A stretch of DNA of 64,000 bases from Siphonodentalium dalli (lineage: Eukaryota > Mollusca > Scaphopoda > Gadilida > Siphonodentaliidae), in contig CP136066.1 of NCBI GenBank assembly GCA_032622095.1, positions 91,781,319 through 91,845,318 on the forward strand, in the 5' to 3' direction. This document shows positions 23,605-34,248 of the stretch, in pieces. Numbering within the stretch: position 1 is the stretch's first letter; every line of letters begins with the position of its first letter. Made by a program: the position numbers and the translations under genes. Under the pieces are notes generated by a model. The model saw nothing but the letters and a program-made list of their open reading frames with translations, ran no database searches and had not been told where the DNA came from.

Positions 23605-24530
23605 AGATTCGTCGTCTCCAGTTTAAACATCCGAGTCTAAACCTGGTTTAAACCTACATTGACGGACCAGCCAAACCGGGTCTAAGTCAAGACAATAATA
23701 CGAGATCGTCATATCAGGTCTATAGCATCCTTATAAACTGGGTTTAGCGGGACCGTCGAATTATATGGTTTAGTTGCCGGTTTAAGGTTATAAAGCGCAA
23801 AAAAATAAATGATCGCAATTGACAAAACAACTAATCTCCACACACGTTATAGGTATGTATGGTGGCTGGTTTAGGAAATGGTGAAAACAAAAATCTCGCA
23901 CGTTCGAACGTGCGAGCCCTTACGTTCGAACGTGCGAGCCCTTACGTTCGAACGTGCGAGCCCCTACGTTCGAACTAGGTTCGAGCGTGCGAGCTCTTGC
24001 GTTCGAACGTGCGAGATCGCACGTTCGAACGTATGGGCTCGCACGTTCGAACGTGCGAGCTCTCACGTTCGAACGTGCGAGCCCTTACGTTCGAACGTGT
24101 GAGCTCTTGCGTTCGAACGCAAGAGCTCGCACGTTCGAACGTAAGGGCTCGCACGTTCGAACGTAAGGACTCGCACGTTCGAACGTAAGAGCTTTTTTTT
24201 TTATCATGTCCTAAACCAGCCACCGTGATGGGTGATTCTCGCTTATAAGTCTTAAATGAAAATATGCTCGTTGTCTTAATTATCGATTTTAGCTGTAATA
24301 GAGAACGCGGCGGTAGGAATTCGGCAAGTACGATTAATTATCTCGACGCCACAGAGACACTACTGCTAAACGATGCACGGGTCCAGATGGATCAGGTTTA
24401 AACCAGAGATGACGAATGCGTCACTTCGACCTGTGGTATCTACATGGTTTAAACCACGGATTTTGCTGTTAAAGGGATGTTTAAACCTAGAGGGCTACGT
24501 ATACCAGGTTTAAACCGGAGATGACAAATC
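23605..24530. repeat. Region rich in GGTTTAAACC-type palindromes
   Basis: Variants of ggtttaaacc occur repeatedly on both sides of the palindromic-array element (around 23620-23660 and 24385-24520), associated with 'cagagatgacgaat' and 'cggagatgacaaat' blocks. It may be the arms of a larger host repeat into which the array element inserted. Confidence 0.35.
23864..24226. mobile_element. TIR element filled by 22-bp palindromic array (family PA, copy 2)
   Basis: Both ends match the termini of the 12172 element: GGTGGCTGGTTTAGGAAATG on the left and CATGTCCTAAACCAGCCACC on the right. The whole interior (about 23893-24192) is some 13 units of roughly 22 bp built on the palindrome ACGTTCGAACGT, joined by GCGAGCYCTT spacers. 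No coding sequence; the open frames here reflect the array. Confidence 0.75.
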
Positions 24531-24851
24531 CGGCCATTATATGTCTGCAGATGCGATCAGGGCAACTTATCGGGTAGTCAACTCACGGGGCTGGGCTATA
24601 GAAGTGAGCTCTCAATATCTCCTCGCATAAATGGTCCTATATATATATGATTACTGAGAATTAATATTGGTGAATGAAACAGCGATGCTTATCGATAGAG
24701 AACCGGTTCTATCATCACCCGTCTTCATGTGTGAATGGTGGCATTATTCCAATTCAATGCACCAAACAGCTGGGATTCTGAAGTGATTAAACTTGTTCTT
24801 GAAAAATATCCAATGACGCGAGGTGCATCAAGTATCTGAAGTGACAGTCAC

Positions 24852-25091
24852 ATGACCAAAGACCCCATGCCATGTGACACAATGACTGGTAGCCGCGGCT
24901 CAATCGCTTTATCAGATATTCCCTATTGTTCCGGACATTATTTGAGAGCTGCGGGGTCGGATCTTTTAGCAGACGTACAGACCAGAAGCAAGAAGAGGGT
25001 GAGTAGTATCACTGTGGTTGAACAAACGTTGAATTATCTGTACGCGTATCACTGTTATTCGAGGCGGACAAAGAGAAAACAAGTCGGAACG
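24852..25091 (+). CDS. Candidate first coding exon with two alternative strong donors
   Basis: The ATG at 24852 opens a frame beginning MTKDPMPCDTMTGSRGS. Two consensus donors lie in it: AAGAGG|GTGAGT (exon end 24998, 49 codons) and AACG|GTGAGT (exon end 25091, 80 codons). Both leave phase 0 and are 93 nt apart, so either would keep the frame. No domain or signal peptide is recognised and no downstream partner exon was found. Chance cannot be excluded. Confidence 0.3.
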
Positions 25092-25148
25092 GTGAGTATC
25101 ATCTAGCAAACGCCTTATAATAGACACAGATAGTGCTCTAATTCTACA

Positions 25149-25163
25149 GGGGGGGGGGGGGGG
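25149..25163 (+). repeat. Poly(G) run, 15 nt
   Basis: One of about ten G or C homopolymers of 9-15 nt in the window (also 28275, 34083, 39294, 43585, 53364, 55496, 57752, 59996, 61391, 61918). Confidence 0.9.
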
Positions 25164-25559
25164 TAAACAATTGCATTCTTTTTGCATCTGGCATTTTCGG
25201 ATACCCAATACCCCCAAACCTGCAAAAAAAAAAAAACACTTTATACCTCTGAAAAATTATCTCATTTAGTTCAGATGACAGTTTAACTAGTTTAACAGCT
25301 CAGTTTTAATAGAAAAATATAAATTGCTATTTTTAAAATACTGATTTATAGGTAACTGTCTACCACAGAAGTGCATTAGCGTTTCCAGATCAGTGTGTTG
25401 GGAGAGTATGTTAGGTCAACGTGGTGGTAAAATTCCACAATGCTAATGGAAATTCGAATTCAACGATTTTGTGGACAAAACAGTAACCCATCATGCACTA
25501 GCACTAGTATAAAGTATCTAATTATATGCATCCAATTTTACAAAAAACATGTTACATAT

Positions 25560-25960
25560 TCAGTTAAAGGCACGTGCGGCCTTAATTGTCGAAAATATTC
25601 ATATTTGTTCCAAACACCGTAAACAGAAAAACAGTAAAACGCATACAGTTCCGTTCATATATACCATGACCATCCCGTAAACAGCATGTTATCATAAAGA
25701 CCTACCATATTTTACCTAAGCAAGAGCCTGATTGTGTTACATAAGACAGCACAATGCTACTGGCTAATCACACACAAATGGCATCAACGCTCTTTATTAG
25801 TTCCATATCAGGTATTCACCAACAAAGAACGCTCTTTATGTTTACCATCATAATATAAACAAACACAAGAAAAGTTACTTTTTACGCCTTTGTTTACATA
25901 ACAATGGTCAAACATATGACCATAACATACTGTTTATGCGATATTTCTTATTTGTATACG
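25560..25960 (+). repeat. Dispersed repeat family R2, copy a
   Basis: Inverse of 51540-51925. Shared marks include 'cagttaaaggcacg-gcggc', 'aatattcatatttgttc', 'gcctgat-gtgttacataag', 'aacgctcttta' and 'gtttacataac'. The 'aacgctctttac' block also occurs near 29750. Non-coding. Confidence 0.55.
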
Positions 25961-26210
25961 GACAAAGTCTATCTACATTTTGATGTTCTTTCTGTTTGTG
26001 GCGGTTTTTGACGGGTGGAGATATTTCACAGGATACCCACCGCCAAGGCCAACCGTGTCTTTAAATTTCATTTTGCTCTGCAAACCGATCCAAACATGTG
26101 TTTTGGCTATTTGGCTGAAATAACATTTAAGCTGATATAATTATCTCAGGACAATGACTCAATCTTGACTTTCGAGTCACTGCTGACATTTTGTAGACAT
26201 GTCCAGGACA

Positions 26211-26427
26211 TACAGTAATGCTCTAAGTAATCGACTTCTTAACCACAGCAGAATTATGGGTATCTTTTCAGGAGTTAGTCGGAAATATGGCTTGTTGCCA
26301 CTCATCGGAAAGCTCTCGGGGAGAGCTTTCCAATGAATGGCAACAAGCCATATTTCCGACTAAATCCTGAAAAGTTACCCATAATTCTGCTGTGGTTAAG
26401 GAGTCGATTACTTAGAGCATTACTGTA
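26211..26427. mobile_element. Palindromic Tc1/mariner-like MITE (family M3, single copy)
   Basis: TA-CAGTAATGCTCTAAGTAATC at the left is mirrored by GATTACTTAGAGCATTACTG-TA at the right. The arms of about 100 bp also contain 'ccacagcagaattatggg' and 'caacaagccatatttccgac'. TA flanks fit mariner-type insertion. The family is tandemly triplicated at 40042-40490. Confidence 0.75.
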
Positions 26428-26434
26428 CCAGTTG

Positions 26435-27061
26435 TTAAAGGCCCACTTAATTTTTGAGTCGCTGATTATTTTTTTTATAGTTCCTTTGATATACAGTTTT
26501 AATAACAATCTGTGCCATAAAATATTATTAAAATACTGTAATTCATCACCATTTGTGTCTCAGAAGATGCCCACAGAGAAATAGAAAACAGATGGCATTT
26601 AAAGGCCCACTTAATTTTTGAGTCACCGATTTTTTTAATATAGTGACTTGATATATGGTTTTACTAACATTCTATGCTATAAAATTTGATTAAAATACTA
26701 GAGTTCATCACCATTTGAAACATCTGTATCTCAGAAGATGCCTATAGAGAAATAGAAAGCATCTGAAATCATAGAAAGGTTACCCCCGTAATTCAACAGA
26801 ATGTATTTTCAATGGAAGAAGAATAACTCTATCTTTATGATTTAGAATTATTCCTCCTCCATTGAAAATAATACAATTTGAACTATAATCCAGATAAAAA
26901 AAAACATGTCAGCAACTCAACAAAAACAACATGTTCACAGTTTATTACAACGGATAAGTTGATAATTCAATGTTTTAGATCTTCCTCTTTCAAATGGTAT
27001 ATAATATGGCACATATTTTATATATGTGTTCTGGGGGTTCGAAAATTAAGTGGGTCTTTAA
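26435..27061. mobile_element. TTAA-flanked MITE with partial tandem duplication
   Basis: TTAA followed by AGGCCCACTTAATTTTTGAG starts at 26435 and again at 26599. The complementary end (aattaagtgggtct-TTAA) is at 27040-27061. The first 164 bp (to 'gagaaatagaaaa') are repeated head to tail. The internal block 26820-26940 (ctccattgaaaata... acatgtcagcaactc) recurs at 27780-27897. Confidence 0.6.
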
Positions 27062-27779
27062 AGGGGTACTGTACGCCAATTTCAATATATTCCTAGTAAT
27101 AACAACGATCTAATATATATCTGTATATAGAACATTCTTCATTTCCTCTCCCAAACTAATACTCATAGAAATTCGTCGTAACTTCGGAAATATGGAGCCC
27201 GTAACACCCATGGGGGTGCTAACAGAACAAATCAAGAAAACAAGATATAAATCAAGTCTTGTGAAGGTTCCGGTTTTCTATTGAGGGCTCCGATTCTTTG
27301 CATCTAAATCGCGGTGGCGTCGGTTCTCTGTAGATGTGTGGAGTAGTTTTTACTCACACAAATAGCCCACAAGTGTATGTAACACAAAAAATCATGATCA
27401 AACAATAATTGGGCTAAAACAATATATTGTAAGGTTCATAACCTAACTGCAGTTATTTTGTCATAGTCATAACATTCTCACAAAGTTGCGCCATGCAAAC
27501 AGTTTCTGAGAACAGACCATATTGTTGTTTCTTACCGACGTTATTTCTCTTCATCACTGGGGGCGGGGCCCACCGCTCCTGCTAAATCCGTCCGAAATCG
27601 CACAATCGTCCAGTGCGCAATCGCGAGGCTCCTGTGCGTTTCCGGCGAGAGAAAGTCTACCATGCCAAGAAATTGAGCTCAGGTGGCGTTATTTTGAGAA
27701 GTTTATAGAAGAAAATTATGCTTCCCCCTCAATAAAAGGTCATTGAATATATGTAAAGTGGCTCTTGGTCTCTTGGTCT

Positions 27780-27897
27780 ATCTTTAAGATTTAGAGTTAT
27801 TCCCCCTCCATTGAAAATAATAATATTTGAACTATAATCCAGATGGGAAAAAAAAACATGTCAGTAACTCAACAAAAACAACATGTAAAATGTAAAA
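27780..27897 (+). repeat. Second copy of the 26820-26940 block
   Basis: 'ctatctttaagatttagagttattccccctccattg' and 'gaactataatccagat' closely match 26828-26940. It is probably a fragment of the same MITE family. Confidence 0.6.
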
Positions 27898-28299
27898 ACA
27901 TGTAAAAACATGCCAAATCCGAAAGCATTCTGAGTGGAGCATGTGCTCAATTTTACTACAATCATCAGTTTATTCTCATCTTGGTATTGTTTTTAATATT
28001 GCCGATCAAAATCATTGTCATGTGGGGATCGTAATTTGTTAAACAAGGTTTATAAAATGTCACAAAATGATACGTTGTCTTTGCGATAACAAGCTACACG
28101 ACGGGTGCGCATTCGGCGAAAGTGCACCAGTCCGAAATCGTCACCTCAGTGTTCTTTCATGTTGATTTCGAAGCTTCAGGAAGCTACTTTTGCTGATATG
28201 AAGGGACGTGGCGCCGGGGATATTAACATAGGGGTGTATTCCACCCACGGACGTGACGACAGGAGGAGTTTAAAGGGGGGGGGGGGGTCTTACTATCAC

Positions 28300-28960
28300 C
28301 TTCCAACTTTGGTAAAAATGCCTCACCCAGCATTTGTTGGAAATTTTTACACCAATTATAGGTTGAAATTGTGAGTTGGTTGATTATCCAACAACTAATT
28401 AGTGGGACATTTGTTGTTTAGACAAACTCTAGCAAATCTTTTCTATATTTAGTCCAAATTTTTGGTCTGAAATTGCTACCAATTTGAAAAATACCAACAT
28501 TATAGATAGTGTCAGGTTGGTTGGAAATTTCCAACAGTTGGAAAGTTCAAACCCAGTGGTCTCTATTTGGACGGTGGCCATTTTGAAGCGGATGTGTTTG
28601 GTAAATATGTGGGGTGTATTGTGGGCAAACCTACACCACCCTTTGTTCGACCTAAATCGGTAAAGGGCCGAGAACTGACATGGGTTCCCTATTTGACTCC
28701 CTCTGGGTGGCAGCCATGTTGGATTGGGGTGGGTGTGTGTATGGAAATAGCGTCTTGCGGCGATCCTACAACACCCTTTATTTGAGTGAAATATTAAAAT
28801 TTTCAAATAAACAATAGAAGTCACATTCGTCGTATACGTTGAGTAAAAGCTGAAACCCGCGGCCATTTCGTAAAAGTGGGGGCAATTTTGAATATGTCGA
28901 CCATGGCGATTGGTTTGTCGGAAAAAAAATAATCTTCATAATTGACATACACTGGCCATT
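28300..28960. repeat. Diverged repeat with TTGGAAATTTCC motifs
   Basis: Phrases such as 'ttggaaatttttacaccaat', 'tccaacagttggaaag' and 'gtggccattttgaag..tgtggggtg' recur near 39040-39130, 43490-43570, 47330-47680 and 57360-57440. Part of it (28570-28780) resembles the units of about 125 bp inside the 12172 element. A degenerate family; boundaries not resolved. Confidence 0.35.
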
Positions 28961-28999
28961 CATGCCAAATGTCAGGTTTGCATCATAAAGTGAACGATT

Positions 29000-30900
29000 C
29001 TGTTAGTATTTGACACTTAGAAGCCTTATATATTTTGCAATGGTAATATCTATCTATATTTGCCCTGCAAAGCACAAACCGACATAATTTTATTTGTGCA
29101 TTATTATTAGATAAAATGTCAGTATGATCGGCTATAACGCTTATAATCTACTAAATTCCACAGGCCCCTGGGGAAAATTACTAAAATACCAATATAGACT
29201 ATACCAGTGTAAAGGTTCCAATTATCGATTTTGGCTAAATACACACCCAACTATCAAAACCCTACAAATTCTAGAAATCGATAATAGCAACCAAAATATC
29301 CACCAGTGTGTCTTATTGACACTAAAATCCCTTTCATTTGACATATAACTTGGCGAAATCGAACGAAGGGAAGTCGAGATATGATATCGGAAAGTACCGA
29401 ATTCTACCGAACAAATCGGCTCGTCAGACTGGGTGTCCGCCGAGCGCCCTTTGATCTCGTTATAAAATCAATATTTTCGAGCAATAAATTGTCGCGAACG
29501 TGTATTTAAACACGATGTCATAACCTATAAATGCTCAAATATATTCTACAAGTCATTCCGAAGCCACCAATATCTCTTTTATTTCACCCGGTGTGTTTGT
29601 GCTCGATATTTTCAACTTTATTCATCAAACGAATTCCAGAAATTAGATGAGTCTATATACAGGCAGCAGCGGCTTCATAGGCTCTGAAAAATACTTGACA
29701 TGGTCACAGCCATTTTCTAGCTGCTTTAATTTTTCGCACTGAAGTGAAAGAAACGCTCTTTACATTTACTATATCAGGAATAGACTAACACGAAACACTC
29801 TTTTCTGTTCCAAAGTGTTCAAAGTTGCATTTTGATGACTTCGATGAGTTTTTCTGGGACATATGTTCATAGAAAGGTAGTTCAAGTATTGTTGGACCTA
29901 TTTTGATACCGGGAGAAATTCAAAAGCGAAGATGATTATGTGTACTTTGGAGCGCAAACTACCAAGTAGCTTTAACATTAGGAACCATTATATGGCGCTA
30001 TATATAGAGTGACAAACATGGGTGTACATTTAAAACTTTGTAATTGTAACTAAGAGAACCTAGCTCTCGGTAGAGATTCGGAGCCCTTTGTAGAGAATCG
30101 GAGTCGGAAAATAAAAAATCGATTTCTGTATATTTAGGGATTAGTCCGAATGTCCAGAGATAGTGACTATAATTTCACAATAGCACCAGGAGTAGTTCCC
30201 CGCAGTGGTCTGTCAACCAGCTCATTATCTGACATCATGCCATACCACACTTATTTGTCTGCTGGAGCAAATACTGGTATAAGTACTATCAACACTTGGA
30301 TAATGTAGATGTTGTGGGAGTAACATATTTAGTATTCTGGGCCCAGTTTCACGAAAGCAACTTATGACATAGCTGGGACTTAAGAAGCTCCCGTGATGGT
30401 CGAAAAGATAGAATGATCTTCTCTTTTAAAATAGATATCGCAAATGGCCCACAATCCCTTGTATATTTCGGCAGGATAATAGTACCTAACAAGTGCCCAG
30501 GGTATATTATTATAATGCACTAACCTGAATTTCAGAAAATTGTCATTCAACGTAGCGTAGAAGTAGAAACAGAACATATGGCATTAACAGCATTTATATG
30601 GCTTCTATACTTCGATTTGAAAATATTGTGGATCAATGGGTGGGTGGGTCCCAATATGGTCAAAAGCAAGAAATGATCATACATGCCTGAATTTGTTTCC
30701 CGACAGCTCTCCTGGTCAGGAACGAAATTTTCAATTGTTGAAAATGTTGGCCCAATTTTAAAGATCAAGGGAGATTGGTGAATGTTGTAAATTTACTTAA
30801 ATATTCAATTTTTGGATTTATCATGGATATTTATACAAAAACTCATATTCACAAGTCCTTCCATTTGTATGCCCATTGTAATTACATTTTACCATGCATC
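29000..30900. other. No gene recognised; one direct repeat
   Basis: 29815-29985 resembles 31390-31555 (shared 'atgacttc-atg', 'ctgggacat', 'gaaag-tagttca-gtatt', 'aaaagcga'). Otherwise nothing could be supported. Confidence 0.35.
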
Positions 30901-32119
30901 CTGATTAAAGAACAGATAACCTTTCCTGTTTTAGTTACTAATATGCATGGGCGCTGTCAGCAACGATTCGACGGATTAGTAGGCGTCCGCCCTGAAAATA
31001 GATGCCATATTCTTTATCTGAAGTTTAAATTGACATGGCTCGTTCGAAACCCAAAATTACATAATTTGGTAAGAGGTATCTCATAAGATACCTAGATGGA
31101 AGATTTCCGAACAAATTCGTCGATATATCGCTGAAAATACGTGCTTTGTTTCTTATGTTTTTGGATAAATTTGTGATCTTTTCGTTTTTGTGTCGATTTT
31201 TTTTTAGTCAGCGGCTGTGTCAAAAATGCATCAGCAGACCATAGAGAAGGCAGAGCGTGAATTTTAAAAAATACATAAATTAGTTTCATGTTAAGATAAC
31301 GCAATATACCTTTCCTGGACTCATTCCGTTTTCGAGTCCAGAATTCCGATGAATACAGATATAGTACAGGATTTGTTCGGAGTCGGAACACCGTGTTCGA
31401 AGTTGTAATTTTTATGACTTCAATGCGTCATTCTGGGACATAAATCTCGTAGAAAGATAGTTCATGTATTTTTCGATTTATTTCGATACTGGAAACTATT
31501 TAAAAGCGAATATTATTAGGTGTAATTGTTGTGCAAGCCGCCGTGTGGCTTTAAGCCAAGTTTAAAATTGACGTGGACCTTTTTAGATATTTAGTCGAAT
31601 TCGAAAATTTGCTTCAAATGTTAATCGTAAACAGAAAGAACAGAACAACTATTCAAGCATATAATATAGCATGAGGGAAAGATAAGTGATAAGAGAAAGC
31701 ACACATGTAATTCGTTTATGGATCAATATTACTTTATGAGATCCCTGGTCGCATTCGATCGATGGAAGGAAGACATTCAGCGAGATATGAGCGTCACTTC
31801 ACGTTCCTCGGGGAAAATATATCAGTATCTCTTTTACTTATATGTGGGGGCCTATTCGTTCACTACATGTACATGCTAGCAAATTGGGAAATATTAACAT
31901 TTGAGCTCCTTCGCATCAGTTTAGTGCTGATTATACATCCACATACCATCTGGTTTAGCATTTTTCAACCCGCTGCAAGGTATTCAATTAAGTTCATGGT
32001 GGGAATAATGTCGATGCCAGGACATAGTACTGTATACGCTGTGGACACAGATAACACATTTTATCTCGAAAGTAATTGGTTTGTTGTTACATTGAAGTGA
32101 ACCTATGCATGCTCTTGCA

Positions 32120-32490
32120 ATCAGCTTCCCCGTAAACAGCAGAAAAGGGCAATACGTATTTATTGCAATGCCAGTTATAGGGCTCATACCGAACCTCTGT
32201 TCAAACAAGAAGTAATCTTGAACCTCAATGACATATTTAGAGTTAATGCAGCTTGCTTTATGTATGACTGGACTAGAAATAACTTACCGAAATCATTTCA
32301 AACGTGCTACTCTTATTCTCTCGCGAAAAATACAAGAAATGTGAATAATATACGACTGATAACACCGAAATCATCATTTTCAGCATCTCTCCCAAAACAC
32401 TCTTTCCCGGCGTTTGGAATTCAATTGATAAAACATTAAGAGGATGTAAATTTAGAGCAACGTTCAAGAAAACTCTATCACATTAAATCA
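32120..32490 (+). mobile_element. 3' remnant of a second non-LTR retrotransposon
   Basis: The plus strand encodes QKRAIRIYCNASYRAHTEPL, then VILNLNDIFRVNAACFMYDW and NTRNVNNIRLI. After a frameshift near 32409 it reads WNSIDKTLRGCKFRATFKK. This order (QKRAIR..AHTEPLF..L..Ddi...ACFMY, then WN.id..R) is the extreme C-terminus of CR1/L2-type ORF2 proteins. RT and endonuclease are absent. It is a different lineage from the 15796 element. Confidence 0.75.
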
Positions 32491-32883
32491 TATCCAAATT
32501 CATTGTCGATTGCAAAATTAAAAACTGTTACAGTTGCTCGTTACAAAAGAATCCCGAGAACTAAATATTATAACTAAATATTACAACTAAATATTATAAT
32601 TCTACTTATTGATATTAATGTCATTCTTTCTGGATATTTCACCCGTCTGGTCATAAAGAGTTCAATTAATTTGCACACGTATCATTTAACTATATCGTAA
32701 ATAACTCAATGTGACCAGCTACTATAATGACACCCATTGAACATAGCCCGTGATTATAGTATGACTAGTATTAACGTTCACTGTCTTTCTGTTCTTATGT
32801 ACATACAATCTCTAGTTGACATTCGATACCTACATGTACAATTGAATCTGGTCTGCGGATATTATATTATATGATATTATATA

Positions 32884-33396
32884 TCTAATATATGTTTTGG
32901 GACTTCTGTCTGTCTGTCTGTCTGTCTGTCTGTGTGTTAGCTATGGCCTGGAAAACTGCCAGACGGATTTTGACGAAATTTGATACTTGGGCTAATTTTG
33001 TCCAGGGAGTGTTTGGACGGGTCAAATCGTGACCTCGACCTGACATTGACTTTCAAAAAGGTCAATTCAAGGTCAAATCGGGTAAAACGGACGGATTTCG
33101 ACGAAATTTGATACCTAGGGCTACTTTTGTCCGGGGAGTGTTTGTACGGGTCAAATCGTGACCCCAACCTGACATTGACCTTCAAAATGGTCAATTCAAG
33201 GTCAAATCGGGTAAAACCGGTCGGATTTCGACGGGTACTTTTGTCGAGTACTTTTGTCCGGGGAGTGTTTTGGACGGGTCAAATCGTGACCCCGACCTGA
33301 CCTTGACCTTCAAAATGGTCAATTGAAGGTCAAATCGCGCAATTCGCCGAAAAGCAGAGGGGAAACAGCCCGGACGACGTCGGGTCCACTAGCTAG
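32884..33396 (+). mobile_element. Helitron H1 (non-autonomous, type A), first of a head-to-tail array
   Basis: The 5' end TCTAATATATGTTTTGGGAC follows an A. The 3' end has the hairpin CCCGGACGACGTCGGG followed by CTAG (33393-33396), the Helitron 3' signature. The interior contains (CTGT)n and two to three units of about 135 bp with 'gacgggtcaaatcgtgacc' and 'ttcaaggtcaaatcgggtaaa'. The next Helitron begins at the following base. Confidence 0.75.
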
Positions 33397-34248
33397 TCTA
33401 TCTACTATATAATTTGAGACTTCCGTATATATATATATGTGTGTGTGTATATATATATGTGGGTACTTCATAGAATCCAAAACGCGTGTACAGATTGAGC
33501 TCAAATTTCGTATGTAAGTGTAAAATACCACAAAAAACGGCACTGCGGTGGTTAAGACATTAACGATCTTTATATTGACCTTATACGGAGGTGTTAACAA
33601 TCAACGCTCTTTGTTGCAATGGACGTGGCTAAACGACTGACCCCATGCGTCCGAAATACGGATGCGGATTCCAATGGACGTGGCTAAACGACTGACCCCA
33701 TGCGTCCGAAATACGGATGCGGACGAAATGCAATTATCTCGACTAAAAAGGCAGAATTGATCTAAGAGCTCGAAATATTATGCAGAGGGATTTCACGACG
33801 GGATTAATTGATTGTCCGCTCTGAAGTTTAGGACGGGGAGGACGGGTACCATGAATTAACTCATTGAAAAACAAAGAATGCGTTATCTCGGAAACGGGTG
33901 GAGCTATCGACTTGAAATTTGCTATGTGAATGCATCTTGCCCCGGATATGAAATTTTATCGGGTCGCCGAGCCCGTGCGACGCCAGCTTCGCGCATGCGC
34001 AGACGAGATCTCGGAAACGGGTGGAGCTATCGACTTGAAATTTGCTATGTGAATGTATCTTGCCCCGGATACGAATTTTATCGGGGGGGGGGGGGCGAGC
34101 CCGTGCGACGCAAGCTTCGCGCATGCGCAGACCAGATCTCGGAAACGGGTGGAGCTATCGACTTGAAATTTGGTTAAATTAAAAAAATGTCATGTTTCTG
34201 AAACAAAGCCATGAGACGAATGCCGCCAGTGGCGGGCTAACATGCTAG
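33397..34248 (+). mobile_element. Helitron H2 (type B)
   Basis: It starts TCTATCTACTATATAATTTG directly after the CTAG of H1 and ends with hairpin CCGCCAGTGGCGG then CTAG at 34245-34248. Inside are TA/TG microsatellites, a near-perfect 56-bp tandem duplication (33616-33725) and about 2.5 units of roughly 120 bp ('aacgggtggagctatcgact' to 'gcgcatgcgcagac'). One of those units carries a G13 run. No RepHel protein is encoded. Confidence 0.75.

Noticed and set aside
23891-24192. Array of about 22-bp units with spacers, CRISPR-like at first sight
   Set aside because: Every unit is a palindrome with nearly identical short spacers, there are no unique 30-40-bp spacers, and the array is bounded by transposon terminal repeats in a eukaryotic setting. 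Open frames through it only reflect the repeat.
31762-32100. 112-residue plus-strand frame with hydrophobic segments
   Set aside because: It lies directly upstream of LINE remnant sequence, has no matching LINE motifs, no homologous pattern and no splice signals; likely chance.
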